Shown here one piece after another: positions 6,548 through 15,903 of a DNA stretch of 38,562 nucleotides. The DNA is from DATAQC01 sp046263055. Lineage in GTDB: Bacteria > Actinomycetota > Acidimicrobiia > Acidimicrobiales > AC-14. The DNA lies in contig JBHELO010000058.1 in the NCBI GenBank assembly GCA_046263055.1, positions 1 to 38,562 on the forward strand, read 5' to 3'. Every line of letters starts with the position of its first letter. Position 1 is the stretch's first letter. The notes under the pieces are model-generated. The model was not told the origin of the DNA. It saw only the letters and a list, made by a program, of their open reading frames with translations, and made no database searches. The translations under genes were made by a program, and so were the position numbers.

Positions 6548-9500
6548 GTGGCCTGGATGCGGATCATGGGAGCCGATTCGGTCGACTACCACCGGGCCAC
6601 GGTGCTGGCCCGGGGCGACGACCACCCGGGCCAGGCCCTGGCGTACTACGCCAGCCGGGGCGAAACGCCGCTGTTGTGGGGCGGCGCCGGCGCCCGGCTG
6701 CTGGGACTGCAGGGTGCAGTGACCGACGAGCAGTACGTCGCCCTCTACGGCCCCGGCGGCGCCTGTGACCCCACCACCGGCGAACGGCTGGTGCACACCA
6801 AGCGCCCGGGACTGGAGCTGGTGGTCTCGGCCCACAAGTCGGTGGCCGAGCTGGGCGTGATCGGCCGGGCCGAGGACATGCACTGGATCATGGACGCCGA
6901 GCGCGACGCCACCCTGGCCTACCTCGACGACCTGACCCGCCGCCTCGGCGGCCGACGGGGCGAGGCGGAGGTGCGCACCCCGACAGAGGGGCTGATCTAC
7001 GCCACCGCTCGCCACGCCACCTCCCGGACCGGCGACCCGGGACCCCACGACCACGTGCTGCTGGCCAACCTGCTGCGCATGAACGACGACAAGGGCGGCT
7101 GGAAGGCCGCCGTCACCGCCCTGTGGACCGAACACCTCCACGCCGCCACCATGGTCGGGCGCGTGGCCTCGGCGCGAGTCGCCGTCGAGCTGGGCTACGG
7201 GATCGTTCCCGACGACGGGCCGTCGGGGAAGCTCGGCCACTGGGCCATCGCCGGCGTTCCCGAGGCCGTCATGGACATCCACTCCAAGCGGGCGGCGGAG
7301 ATCGAGGCCGAGATGCAGCGCACGGGCAACTCGAGCTACCAGGCCCGCAACGTTGCCGCCCGGGCGACCCGGGCGCCCAAGCGCCACCAGCCCGTCGGCG
7401 ACCTGCTGCCCCGGTGGGTGGCAGAGATGGGCGAGGTCGGCTGGAGCGTCGAGGCCATCGCTCAGGCCGTCGACCGCGAGGCGGCCGAGCGCCGCCGGCC
7501 TTCACCGACGTTGAGCGCCGAGGAGATGCGCGCCGTCGTCAACCGGGTGCTCGACGCCGACGGCGCCCTGGCCGCCCGCAAGGTGTTCACTCGTCGGGAC
7601 GTGCTCGTGGCCGTCGCCCCATCCCTCTACGGCCGTGATCCCGCCGAGCTCACCCGGGTGGTGGACCGCACCCTGGCCGATCCCGAGGCCGTTCCGTTGC
7701 TCGGCGTGGGCGGGGCCAGCGAGCGGGCCTACGCCACCGCGGTGACCATCGCCCGGGAGCAGGCCATCGCCCGCTGCGTCGAAGCCCAGGTGGAGCGGAG
7801 CAACGCGGCGGCAACATCGGTAGCGGACGCGCGCGCTGCTGCAGCGCGCGTTGAGGAGCGACTCGGGCGGGCGCTGACCGCCGGCCAGCGCGAGGCGGTG
7901 GAGGCCGTGTGCACGTCGGGGCGCGGGGTGGACCTTGTCGTCGGCGTGGCCGGTTCGGGCAAGACGACGGCGCTGGCCGCGGCGCGCGACGCGTTCGAGG
8001 CCGCGGGCTACGACGTGGTGGGCACATCGACCTCGGGCCAGGCAGCTCGAACGCTCAGTCGCGAGGCGGGCATCGACAGCCGGACCCTGGCCTCGCTCAA
8101 CTGCCGCATCGCCCACAACACGCTGCGCCTGTCGCCCCGCCACGTCGCCGTGCTGGATGAGGCGGCCATGACCGACGACGCCGCCCTGGTCGCGTTCCTG
8201 GAGGCGGCCAAGGTCGCCGGCGCCAAGGTGGTTGCAGTGGGCGATCCCCGCCAGCTGTCCTCCGTCGGCCCCGGTGGCGGCTTCCAGGCCGTGGTGCGGC
8301 GCTTCGGAGGCGTGGTGCACGTGCTCCCCGAGAACGTCCGCCAGGTTGACGGCTCCGAGCGGGAGGCCCTGGCGCAACTGCGCTCGGGCAAGGTCGCTGA
8401 CGCCGTGTCCTGGTATGCCGGCGCCGGTCGCATCGCCGTGTCCCGGGATCGGGACTCGGCCTTGGACGCCACCGTGGCCGGATGGGCTGCCGACGCGGCC
8501 GAGGGTGGTCAGGCGGCCATGTACGCGTGGCGGCGGGCCAATGTGGCCGAGCTGAACCACCGAGGACGTGAGGCGTGGGACCGCCTCGGCCGGCTGTCGG
8601 GCCAGGAGCTGGTCGTCGGCGAGGTGGCCTACCGGGCGGGGGATCGCATCGTCACCCTGGCACCGGGCGCCAGCGGGGAGATCGTCACTTCCGAGTGCGG
8701 CACGGTCCTGGCCGTCGACGTGGAGCGACGCGAGCTGGCCGCCACCATGGACGACGGGCGCCTCCAGCGCTTCGGCCCCGAGGAGTTCGACGCCGCCCAC
8801 CTGGCCCACAGCTACGCCATCACCGTCCATCGTTCCCAAGGGGCGACCGTGGGTCGGGCGCATGTCCTGGAGGACGGTGGGGGACGCGAGCTGGCGTATG
8901 TGAAGATGAGCCGGGCCCGGGAATGCTCGACCGTCTACGTGGTGGCCGACTCGTCCGAGCAGGCGGCCGAGGACCTGGGCCGGGTCTGGAGCCAATCCCG
9001 GCGCATCGGCTGGGCCATCGACCAGGGCACGCCGGCGCCGGGCATCGGCCCCGAGCCGGCGCCAGCGGTCCCTGCGGCGTCGGCCAGCCTGCGTCATGCC
9101 CGGCTGGTGGCCGAGCGGGCGGCGGTGGCCGCCGTCGTCCCCGCCGACCCGAGCTCCGCCTACTACGGCACCCGCAACACGCTGGAGCGCTTGGAGCGCC
9201 AGCTCCGGGACCTGGACAAGGTCGAGGGATGGGGTGAATGGCGGAGCACGCCGGTGGGTGACGCTGCCATCGCCTGGAGGAGAGCGGTTCAGGAGAGGCG
9301 GGCCTGCCTGGCCCAGGCCGAGCACGTCGGACTCCGGGAGCGTCACCGGCTGCGTCAGCGGGCAGACAAGGCCGCGGAGCAGGTAGGCCCGCTCCGGGAG
9401 CGCTTCGAGGCCCTGGCCGGGCCGGAACGCGCCCGGCTGAAGGTCGAGCTGCCCGAGGCGAGGCGGGACCTCGCCGACCTCCAGGGCCGGCGCAACGCCT

Positions 9501-9712
9501 ACATGCGATTCCAGCACGAGCACCCCGAGGCCTTGCGCCGGCTTGACCTCCTCGACGAGCAGATCGCCACTGCCGCCTGGGCGCTCGACATCGAGCGTCA
9601 GGAACTCGACGGCATCCGACCCGAGCCGCCGCAGTCGAGCGCACAGCGGTGGGCCATGGAGCGGGGTATCCGAGGCATGGACCGCAGCATGGACATGGGA
9701 ATCGACTCGTGA
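6548..9712 (+). CDS. MobF-family relaxase with RecD-like helicase (TrwC/TraA-like)
   Basis: This 1,054-residue protein nicks DNA at oriT, stays covalently attached through a Tyr and unwinds the transferred strand. The N-terminal relaxase domain (about 1-300) has a candidate catalytic Tyr pair Y33-Y34, with Y14 upstream, and the metal-binding histidines H156 and H167-D-H169 in DPGPHDHVLLAN. The helicase domain has Walker A GVAGSGKTT at 466-474, the DEAAM box and a C-terminal HRSQGAT motif typical of RecD/TraA helicases. The C-terminal 200 residues are charged and coiled-coil-like. The GTG start at 6548 follows GGAGGAGG about 9 bases upstream. No type IV secretion or coupling genes are visible beside it, so the element may be mobilizable, or its transfer genes may be left of the window. 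Confidence 0.93.
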   Translation: MAWMRIMGADSVDYHRATVLARGDDHPGQALAYYASRGETPLLWGGAGARLLGLQGAVTDEQYVALYGPGGACDPTTGERLVHTKRPGLELVVSAHKSVAELGVIGRAEDMHWIMDAERDATLAYLDDLTRRLGGRRGEAEVRTPTEGLIYATARHATSRTGDPGPHDHVLLANLLRMNDDKGGWKAAVTALWTEHLHAATMVGRVASARVAVELGYGIVPDDGPSGKLGHWAIAGVPEAVMDIHSKRAAEIEAEMQRTGNSSYQARNVAARATRAPKRHQPVGDLLPRWVAEMGEVGWSVEAIAQAVDREAAERRRPSPTLSAEEMRAVVNRVLDADGALAARKVFTRRDVLVAVAPSLYGRDPAELTRVVDRTLADPEAVPLLGVGGASERAYATAVTIAREQAIARCVEAQVERSNAAATSVADARAAAARVEERLGRALTAGQREAVEAVCTSGRGVDLVVGVAGSGKTTALAAARDAFEAAGYDVVGTSTSGQAARTLSREAGIDSRTLASLNCRIAHNTLRLSPRHVAVLDEAAMTDDAALVAFLEAAKVAGAKVVAVGDPRQLSSVGPGGGFQAVVRRFGGVVHVLPENVRQVDGSEREALAQLRSGKVADAVSWYAGAGRIAVSRDRDSALDATVAGWAADAAEGGQAAMYAWRRANVAELNHRGREAWDRLGRLSGQELVVGEVAYRAGDRIVTLAPGASGEIVTSECGTVLAVDVERRELAATMDDGRLQRFGPEEFDAAHLAHSYAITVHRSQGATVGRAHVLEDGGGRELAYVKMSRARECSTVYVVADSSEQAAEDLGRVWSQSRRIGWAIDQGTPAPGIGPEPAPAVPAASASLRHARLVAERAAVAAVVPADPSSAYYGTRNTLERLERQLRDLDKVEGWGEWRSTPVGDAAIAWRRAVQERRACLAQAEHVGLRERHRLRQRADKAAEQVGPLRERFEALAGPERARLKVELPEARRDLADLQGRRNAYMRFQHEHPEALRRLDLLDEQIATAAWALDIERQELDGIRPEPPQSSAQRWAMERGIRGMDRSMDMGIDS

Positions 9713-9836
9713 CCAGTCGCGTGGCAACTTCGGCACGGTCGGCTGTCTCTGCTGCTCGATACCCTCCCCGACGCGGATCCCCGGCGCTCAACACCACCCG
9801 ACGGTGGCGGATCGTTGAGGATGACAAGGAGGCGCA

Positions 9837-11021
9837 ATGGCCAGCGTTCAGAAGCGACAGCTAGCCCGAGGTGGGGCCTCGTGGGTCGTGCGGTACCGGG
9901 ACCCGAACAATCGCCCGCGCGAGCGGTGGTTCTCGACGGCAGCCGACGCACGTATCTTCGCCAAGACGGTCGACGCCGACGTCGTCAGGGGCAACTACCT
10001 CAACCCGACGCTCGGTCGGACTCGCTTCGCGTACTGGGCCGATCAGTGGTTCGCCACGACCGCCGGCCTGAAGCCCAAGACACGGCAGGGCTATGAGTCG
10101 ATGCTGCGCGTCCACGTCGTCCCGCACTTCGGCGGATGGCAGATCTCGGCCGTCGACACGCCTGCCGTCCGGGCCTTCCTGGCCAAGATGTCCGACGCCG
10201 GCTCGGCGGTGGGAACCCAGCGCGCCGCCCGGAAGGTGCTTCGCCTGGTTCTTGGCACGGCCATCGAGGGCAACGCCATCATGCACAACCCCTGCGACGG
10301 CGTGCGCCTCGCCCGCTCGCAGCGCGAAGAGATGGTCTTCCTGACCCTCGACGAGGTCCATGCCCTCGCCACTGCGATGCGCCGGCCCGAGTACGGGCTG
10401 CTCGTCCGGTTCGTGACACTGACCGGCCTGCGGGCCGGCGAGGTCGGCGCTCTCCGGGTCGGTCGCCTCGACCTCCTGCGGGGCCGGGTGGACGTCGTCG
10501 AGGCCGTGTCCGAGGTCACCGGCCACGGGCTGGTCTACGGGCCGACCAAGACCTACGAGCGGCGCAGCGTCCCCATCCCCCGGGCGATGTGCGACGAGCT
10601 CGGCGCCTACCTGGCCACCCGGCCGGCCGACCCCGAGGCGTTCATCTTCACCGCCCCCGACGGCGGCCCGCTGCGCCACCACAACTTCTACGCCCGTCAT
10701 TTCCGGCCCGCAGTGGTCGCGGCCAGACTGCCAGAGCGGATGAGATTCCACGATCTCCGCCACACCTGCGCCGCCCTCCTGATCAACGCGGAGCCGCCGG
10801 CGCACCCGCTGGCGGTGATGAAGCGCCTCGGGCACTCGTCTATCACCGTGACCTACGACACCTACGGGCATCTGTTCCCCGCCCTCGAAGAAGCGCTCAC
10901 CGACTCCCTCGACCGCTCCTACCGCCAGAGCCGGGCCAGGGCCGGCGAGCGCGATCCGCGTGGTTCCCGCGTGGTTGAGGGGTCGAACGGGTCCTCTGTA
11001 GTGGCCTTATACCCCTCCTGA
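9837..11021 (+). CDS. int: Tyrosine-type site-specific integrase
   Basis: A 394-residue integrase with an N-terminal AP2-like arm-binding segment (SWVVRYRDPNNRPRERWFST), a SAM-like core-binding domain (about 65-155) and a C-terminal catalytic domain. Catalytic residues are R199 in TGLRAGEV, H305 and R308 in FHDLRH, H333 in LGHSSI and Y343 in TYDTYGH. The ATG at 9837 has AAGGAGG five bases upstream. It is followed 40 bases after its stop by a tRNA 3' fragment, so it is the enzyme that most likely integrated this element into a tRNA gene. The relaxase ends 124 bases upstream, and that spacer holds no gene. Confidence 0.95.
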   Translation: MASVQKRQLARGGASWVVRYRDPNNRPRERWFSTAADARIFAKTVDADVVRGNYLNPTLGRTRFAYWADQWFATTAGLKPKTRQGYESMLRVHVVPHFGGWQISAVDTPAVRAFLAKMSDAGSAVGTQRAARKVLRLVLGTAIEGNAIMHNPCDGVRLARSQREEMVFLTLDEVHALATAMRRPEYGLLVRFVTLTGLRAGEVGALRVGRLDLLRGRVDVVEAVSEVTGHGLVYGPTKTYERRSVPIPRAMCDELGAYLATRPADPEAFIFTAPDGGPLRHHNFYARHFRPAVVAARLPERMRFHDLRHTCAALLINAEPPAHPLAVMKRLGHSSITVTYDTYGHLFPALEEALTDSLDRSYRQSRARAGERDPRGSRVVEGSNGSSVVALYPS

Positions 11022-11061
11022 CCTGCGCTTTTGTCCTTGTGCCGCTCGACTGAGTGTCACT

Positions 11062-11103
11062 CTTCTAAGCAGCGGGTCGCAGGTTCGAGTCCTGCCGGGG
11101 GCG
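11062..11103 (+). other. Attachment site: 3' half of a tRNA gene, probably tRNA-Arg(UCU)
   Basis: The sequence starts at an anticodon-loop-like CTTCTAA (11062-11068) and continues through the 3' anticodon stem, a variable loop and a perfect T arm (GCAGG, TTCGAGT, CCTGC). It then has CGGGGGC as the 3' acceptor strand and a G discriminator at 11103. The five bases before the loop do not pair with the 3' anticodon stem, and no D arm or 5' acceptor strand is present, so the gene is only half there. A 3' half starting at the anticodon loop is the normal footprint of tRNA-targeting integrases. By this reading the chromosome resumes to the right, and the reconstituted tRNA lies left of the window. 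Confidence 0.75.
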
Positions 11104-11335
11104 CTGGCAAAGTGGTGCGCAGGGGCACTTTTCCACCGCCGCGCTCGGCGACGAGGAGCTCCCTGCCGAACAGCAGGCGCCGGACGTCGACCATCCGGCG
11201 ATTGTCCTCCCCTCGCCACCCTGCTGTCAGGTCAGGTGCGGGTTCCGACGCACCTTCTCCGAGAGGCGCGCCGAATCGGCAACGTTCTGCCGGCCGGAAT
11301 TGCGTCGGGGCGGACGGTCAGCCGAGAACAGGTCC
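11104..11335. other. Spacer between attachment site and oxidase gene
   Basis: The 313 bases between the integrase and the oxidase hold the tRNA fragment, a weak hairpin at 11234-11255 and no convincing gene. A minus-strand frame reading GRTRTCDPLLRR here is the familiar antisense translation of a tRNA T arm. Confidence 0.5.
11234..11255 (-). terminator. Weak hairpin downstream of the oxidase gene
   Basis: AGGTGCG (11234-11240) pairs with CGCACCT (11249-11255) across 8 bases. It lies about 80 bases past the stop of the minus-strand oxidase gene. There is no T tract; it is only a candidate for termination. Confidence 0.3.
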
Positions 11336-12709
11336 TCAGGTTGAGGGCGCGATGTTCTGGTTGAGGTGGAAGACGTTGTCGGGATCGTAGGCAGTCTTGA
11401 CCTGGCGCAGGCGCTCGTAGTTCCGGCCGTAGTTCTGCGGCGCCCGCCCGGCATCGTCGCCGGCCATGAAGTTGGTGTAGCCGCCTTCGGTCCCGGAATA
11501 GGGGTGGATGGCGGCGTAGTAGTCGCGCACCCACCCGATGTTGGCCTCGTTGTCGGCGGGATCGGGCCACATCCCGGCGATGACCGCCGCGTACTTGGCG
11601 TCGCGGTGGCCGAACGCCGTCTCATCGGGCCCGAGGCGGTGGACGGCGCCGTTGATGGGATAGAGGTGCATGGTCGAGTTGACGACCGGGGTCTTCCTGC
11701 CGTGCTCGATGTGCGCCTCGATAGCCTCGGCCGTGAGCTCGTGCACGAAGTCGGCCTTCCAGTAGTGCTGGAGGCCGCGGGGCACGAGGCCGTCGAAGGC
11801 CGAGTTGAGCGCCGGATAGGGCATGGCCCCCACGTGTTCCGCCTTGACCTCCGCTGCCTCTCTCAGCGGCCGCAAGGCCTTCTCGCCTTCTTCGACCGGG
11901 CCGCTCCAACACGTGACCATGGCGCAGAACAGGTCGCCGTGGCGGTCCTCGGGGACGAAGGGGAGCGGCGGGGCGATCTGCCAGGCGAAAAACGCGCCGA
12001 CCTGGTCGGGCGCGTCCTCGATGAAGTCGTCGTAGCAGGCCATGACCGCGGCGGCGTCGTCCACCTCGTAGAACATCGGGCCGCCGTAGATGTCGCTCAC
12101 GGGGTGGAGTCCGAGCTCCAGGGCGGTGACGACACCGAAGTTCCCGCCGCCGCCCCGCAGGGCCCAGAACAGGTCTTCGTTGTCGTACTCGTTGGCGATC
12201 AGGATACGGCCGTCGGCGGTGACCACCTCGGCCCCGACCATGTTGTCGCAACTGAGACCGCAGCCCCGGGTCAGGTACCCGATGCCGCCGCCGAGCGTCA
12301 GGCCGGTGACGCCGGTGGTGGAGATGATGCCGCCGGTGGTGGCCAGGCCGTAGGCGTGCGTGGCGTGGTTGAAGTCGCCCCACGTCGCCCCTCCGCCGGC
12401 CCGGGCGCTCTTCTTGGCCGGGTCGACGAGGACGCTGTTCATCAGGGAGAGGTCGAGGACCAAGCCGTCGTCGCACGTGCCGAAGCCGGGCACGCTGTGA
12501 CTTCCGCCCCGCACCGCCAGCTCGAGCCCGTTGTCGCGGGCGTGGACCACCGCGGCGACGACGTCGGCCGTCGCCGTGGCACGCACGATGACCGCCGGAT
12601 GGCGGTCGTGCATGAAGTTGTACACCCGCCGATGCTCGTCGTAGCCCTCCTCGCCAGGCTCGATCACCGCGCCGCGCACTCGCTGGCGCAGCTCCGCGAT
12701 GGTGCTCAT
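11336..12709 (-). CDS. FAD-binding (BBE-type) oxidoreductase
   Basis: A 457-residue flavoprotein oxidase or dehydrogenase. The FAD_binding_4 domain (about 30-170) includes AVRGGSHSVPGFGTCDDGLV, in which the His of GGSHS is the expected covalent FAD attachment. The second covalent site of bicovalent enzymes (a Cys in CPTVG) is replaced by STTGVTG, so FAD is probably attached once. The C-terminal BBE domain has NYGRNYERLRQVKTAYDPDN and VFHLNQNI. The start at 12709 has GGGAGGGACC directly upstream and overlaps the regulator's stop (ATGA), so translation is coupled; a longer open frame upstream is ignored for that reason. The substrate is unknown; relatives oxidise sugars, alkaloids or polyketide intermediates. 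Confidence 0.9.
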   Translation of the reverse strand: MSTIAELRQRVRGAVIEPGEEGYDEHRRVYNFMHDRHPAVIVRATATADVVAAVVHARDNGLELAVRGGSHSVPGFGTCDDGLVLDLSLMNSVLVDPAKKSARAGGGATWGDFNHATHAYGLATTGGIISTTGVTGLTLGGGIGYLTRGCGLSCDNMVGAEVVTADGRILIANEYDNEDLFWALRGGGGNFGVVTALELGLHPVSDIYGGPMFYEVDDAAAVMACYDDFIEDAPDQVGAFFAWQIAPPLPFVPEDRHGDLFCAMVTCWSGPVEEGEKALRPLREAAEVKAEHVGAMPYPALNSAFDGLVPRGLQHYWKADFVHELTAEAIEAHIEHGRKTPVVNSTMHLYPINGAVHRLGPDETAFGHRDAKYAAVIAGMWPDPADNEANIGWVRDYYAAIHPYSGTEGGYTNFMAGDDAGRAPQNYGRNYERLRQVKTAYDPDNVFHLNQNIAPST

Positions 12710-15700
12710 GGTCCCTCCCCTGTCGTCGAACGGTCCGCGGAGCTGATCTTGAGCGATGGGGCGTTCCGCGACCGTTCCGGGCTCCTCGGTTCGGCGTCCT
12801 CCAAGCGGCGCAGCGTGGCCAGGGCGCGGTCGCGCAGCCACGTGGCCCCCTGCTCGAGGGCGACGTCGAGAGAACGTCGGCAGGCGTGGGCCGCGCCGCC
12901 GCGCTCACCGGCGAGGTCGAGGAGCTCGGCGTCGATGCGGAGCAGCTCCGCCAGCAGGTAGGCCTGGCCGTGGCCCTCCGTCCACGCCAGGGCGTCGGCG
13001 ACGGCGAGGCGGCCGCGGCCGGCGTCGCCTGCCCTGAGGTAGCCACGGGCGAGCAGGCTCAGCCCGAGGGTCATGTGGAGCTGCTGCTCCTTTTGGAACG
13101 AGGCGCTTACCTCGCGCATGGCCCGTATCCCGCCGACATCGCCGTCGAGCACGTCCCGCCAGCCTCCGAGCATCCGGGCCACCGGCTCGAAGTAGCCGAT
13201 GCGCATCTCCGACGTCACTGCTTCGAGCGCCGAGACCGATCCGGCGAGGTCGTAATACTCGGGGCGGAGGGCAGCGAGGATCGCCTCGAAGGCCCGCACG
13301 TACCCCGTGGTCATCGGATGGTCGAGCTCGGCCGCGGAGCGCAGGGCGTCGCCCATGGTCGAGTGCGCCTGGTCGGTGAGGCCTAGGAAGAGCTCGGTGA
13401 GAGCGAGGCGCGAGAGGCACACCGCCCTCGGGTCCTGGCTGTAGCGGGCGATGTGCCGGGGTGCGGACTCGGGCCGGTAGTGCTCGATGGCCCGGGTGAG
13501 ATGGCGCTGGGCACCCACGAAGTCGCCGCGCCAGAAGGCGGTGACGCCCAGGACGTACTCGCCTTCCACCACGGCCGTGGGATCGGCACGACCGGCGGCC
13601 AGCAGCTCCTCGCCCATCTCGGTGGCCCGGTCGAAGTCGCAGGTGACCACCGCGTGCAGCGCCAGGCCTCGCAGCACCGAGGGGTCGGGGTGCCGACCGA
13701 GCCGCCGGTGCAGGGTGAGGGCACGCTCGTAGCCGTGCTGGACCGCACCGGCACCGTAGCCCCGCCGGGCGACCAGGGCGACCCCCTGCGCCGACCGTAG
13801 ACGCAGCTCGGTCTCGTCGCGCGCGGGGCTGGGCGGTGACCTGTCGAGCAGGCGGAGGGCCTGCTGCAGCAGGGCGATGGCGTCGTCGAGGGCGAACATC
13901 TGGTAGGCATGCTCGGCTGACCGCTCGTAGGCCTCGACCGCCCTGGCGTCGAGGCCGGCTCGCTCGTAGTGAGCGCCCAGGCGGGCACTCACCGGTCCGA
14001 GGTCGCGGCCGTGGTGCTGCTCAAGGGCGGCGGCGACGTGGCGGTGGAGCGTCCGCCGCCGAGCGGGACTGATCGCCCCTAGCGCGACCTCTCGGAGCTT
14101 GTCATGGCTGAAGTCGTAGGCGGCCCCCCGCTCGCCCACAATCTGGCGTTGCCAGAGCTCGTCGAGGGCGTCGGCAAGGTCGTCCTCGCTGGCCTGGGCG
14201 GCGGAGGCGAGCACTCCGGGGGTGAACTCGCGCCCGATAATGGCGGCGACCTCGGCGAGGCGCCGAGCCGGCGGAGAGAGTCGATCGAGGCGGGCGGCGA
14301 TGATGGCGTGGACCGTCGGCGTGAGCACGTTCCGTCGCCCGGCCTCGTCTGAAGCCAAGCCGGCCCGCAGTGCCTCGACGACGAAGAGGGGGTTTCCCTC
14401 GGTTTCCTGCCAGAGGCGGGCAGCGGCGCCGGCGTCGAGCGCCCGCCCGGTGACGACCAGGGCGACCTCGGCCGTGGCGTCGCGGTCGAGGCGACCGAGG
14501 GCGATGGAGGTAACCGAGCCGTCGCGCAGCAGGCGGTGGCGGAGGGTGGCCAGCGGATGGCCCTCGTCGATCTCGTCGTCCCTGGCGGCGCCGGCCACGA
14601 GCACGGGCGCGCCCGGTGCCGTGTGCAGCAAGAACGCGCACAGGTCCAAGGTGTCGGCGTCGCACCACTGGAGGTCGTCGACGAGCAGCAGCAACGGGCG
14701 GCCGACCGCCAGCAGCCCCTGCCGGGCGGCCTCGAGGAGCCGGTGGCGCCGGGCGACGTCGGTCGTGTGCGGCGCGGACGGGCTCGACTCCGGCTCGCCC
14801 AGCTCGGGGAGGAGTCGGGCCAGCTCGCCTAGCCAGACCGCATCGAGGGTGGCGACACCCGGACGCAGGGCGTCGCCGCGCAACCAGTCGGCGACCGGTC
14901 CCCAGGGCAGGCCGCCAACCGCCTGGTATGCCCGGGTGCGGGCAACGGCGTGACCTTCGGCTGCGGCCCGCCGGGCGAGTTCGTCGAGGAGGCGAGTCTT
15001 GCCCACGCCGGCTTCGCCGGTCACGAGCAGGCACCCGGCCTTGCCGCCCACTGCCGCCCTCCAGGCGTCGAGCGTCACGCGGTACTCCCGGTCACGTCCG
15101 ATCAGTGGCCAGCGGGACTCCCTGGCGGCGGCCGCCTCTCCGACGAGAGCGGGGACGCGTAGGCGGTGGTACGCCTCCACGGTCGCGGCTTCCGGCCCGA
15201 CACCGAGCTCGTGCTCGAGCATCTCCACGCAGCGGTGGTAGGTGCGAACGGCCTGGCTCCGCTCACCACGGCGAGCCAACGCATCCATCAGGAGGCGGTA
15301 CGCAGGTTCATGGAGGGGATCGATGCGAAGGAGGTGGCGGGCGTGGTCCACCGCCTCGTCATCCCGCCGCTCGAGATAGGCCGACGTCGCCAAGTCGGCC
15401 AGGGCGTCGACGGCGAGGAGGCGGAGCCGTTCCCGCTCCGCCAGCACCCAGTCGTCATAGCAGGCCGGGAGGAGGGCGCCGCCGTAGTGGCGGACGGCGG
15501 CGACGACGTCGCCGCGCCTGAGGGCGTCGGTGAAGGCCACCACGTCGATCCAGATCGGGGCGCCGGGGTGCCACCGGATGACCTGATGGCCGAGATCGAG
15601 GAAGCCGTCCGGGTCCGACAACGGCCGCCGCAGGTCGTGGAGCAGCTTGCGGAGGTTGGTGCGGGCCTGGGCATCAGTGGAGTCGGGCCACAGCTCGTAG

Positions 15701-15903
15701 GCCAGGCGGTCGCGCCGCAGCCCCGAGGCGGGGGCGAGCGCCAGGCGGCCCAACAGCCGTTGGAGGCGCGCTGTGGTAAGAGCGGGGACGGGGCTGCCGT
15801 CGACGCTGACCGCCACCTCTCCGAGGAGACGGATCACGAGGCGGGGACCGACGGGGCATCGGCCCGGCTGCTCGCGCAGTGGCGCCTGTCGGTTGTCCCC
15901 CAT
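12706..15903 (-). CDS. AfsR/SARP-like transcriptional regulator, BTAD-AAA-TPR
   Basis: A 1,065-residue regulator. An N-terminal winged-helix DNA-binding domain (about 15-95, RLVIRLLGEVAVSVDG) is followed by the bacterial transcriptional activator domain (about 100-250). An AAA/NB-ARC-like ATPase follows, with Walker A VTGEAGVGKTRLL near residue 290 and Walker B LLLLVDDLQW. The C-terminal half is TPR-like helical repeats. The ATG at 15903 is preceded by GGGAGGGAAC; an ATG 10 codons further up lacks a good SD. The stop overlaps the start of the oxidase gene, so the regulator and the oxidase form one operon. Such proteins usually activate secondary metabolism or degradative genes; the target here is not evident. 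Confidence 0.9.
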   Translation of the reverse strand: MGDNRQAPLREQPGRCPVGPRLVIRLLGEVAVSVDGSPVPALTTARLQRLLGRLALAPASGLRRDRLAYELWPDSTDAQARTNLRKLLHDLRRPLSDPDGFLDLGHQVIRWHPGAPIWIDVVAFTDALRRGDVVAAVRHYGGALLPACYDDWVLAERERLRLLAVDALADLATSAYLERRDDEAVDHARHLLRIDPLHEPAYRLLMDALARRGERSQAVRTYHRCVEMLEHELGVGPEAATVEAYHRLRVPALVGEAAAARESRWPLIGRDREYRVTLDAWRAAVGGKAGCLLVTGEAGVGKTRLLDELARRAAAEGHAVARTRAYQAVGGLPWGPVADWLRGDALRPGVATLDAVWLGELARLLPELGEPESSPSAPHTTDVARRHRLLEAARQGLLAVGRPLLLLVDDLQWCDADTLDLCAFLLHTAPGAPVLVAGAARDDEIDEGHPLATLRHRLLRDGSVTSIALGRLDRDATAEVALVVTGRALDAGAAARLWQETEGNPLFVVEALRAGLASDEAGRRNVLTPTVHAIIAARLDRLSPPARRLAEVAAIIGREFTPGVLASAAQASEDDLADALDELWQRQIVGERGAAYDFSHDKLREVALGAISPARRRTLHRHVAAALEQHHGRDLGPVSARLGAHYERAGLDARAVEAYERSAEHAYQMFALDDAIALLQQALRLLDRSPPSPARDETELRLRSAQGVALVARRGYGAGAVQHGYERALTLHRRLGRHPDPSVLRGLALHAVVTCDFDRATEMGEELLAAGRADPTAVVEGEYVLGVTAFWRGDFVGAQRHLTRAIEHYRPESAPRHIARYSQDPRAVCLSRLALTELFLGLTDQAHSTMGDALRSAAELDHPMTTGYVRAFEAILAALRPEYYDLAGSVSALEAVTSEMRIGYFEPVARMLGGWRDVLDGDVGGIRAMREVSASFQKEQQLHMTLGLSLLARGYLRAGDAGRGRLAVADALAWTEGHGQAYLLAELLRIDAELLDLAGERGGAAHACRRSLDVALEQGATWLRDRALATLRRLEDAEPRSPERSRNAPSLKISSADRSTTGEGP

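Noticed and set aside
7502..9736. Minus-strand frame of about 744 codons opposite the relaxase
   Set aside because: It is antisense to the relaxase, whose helicase and relaxase motifs are clear, and has no recognisable content.
11007..11219. Minus-strand frame containing GRTRTCDPLLRR
   Set aside because: This peptide is a well-known spurious translation antisense to tRNA T arms; it supports the tRNA fragment, not a gene.
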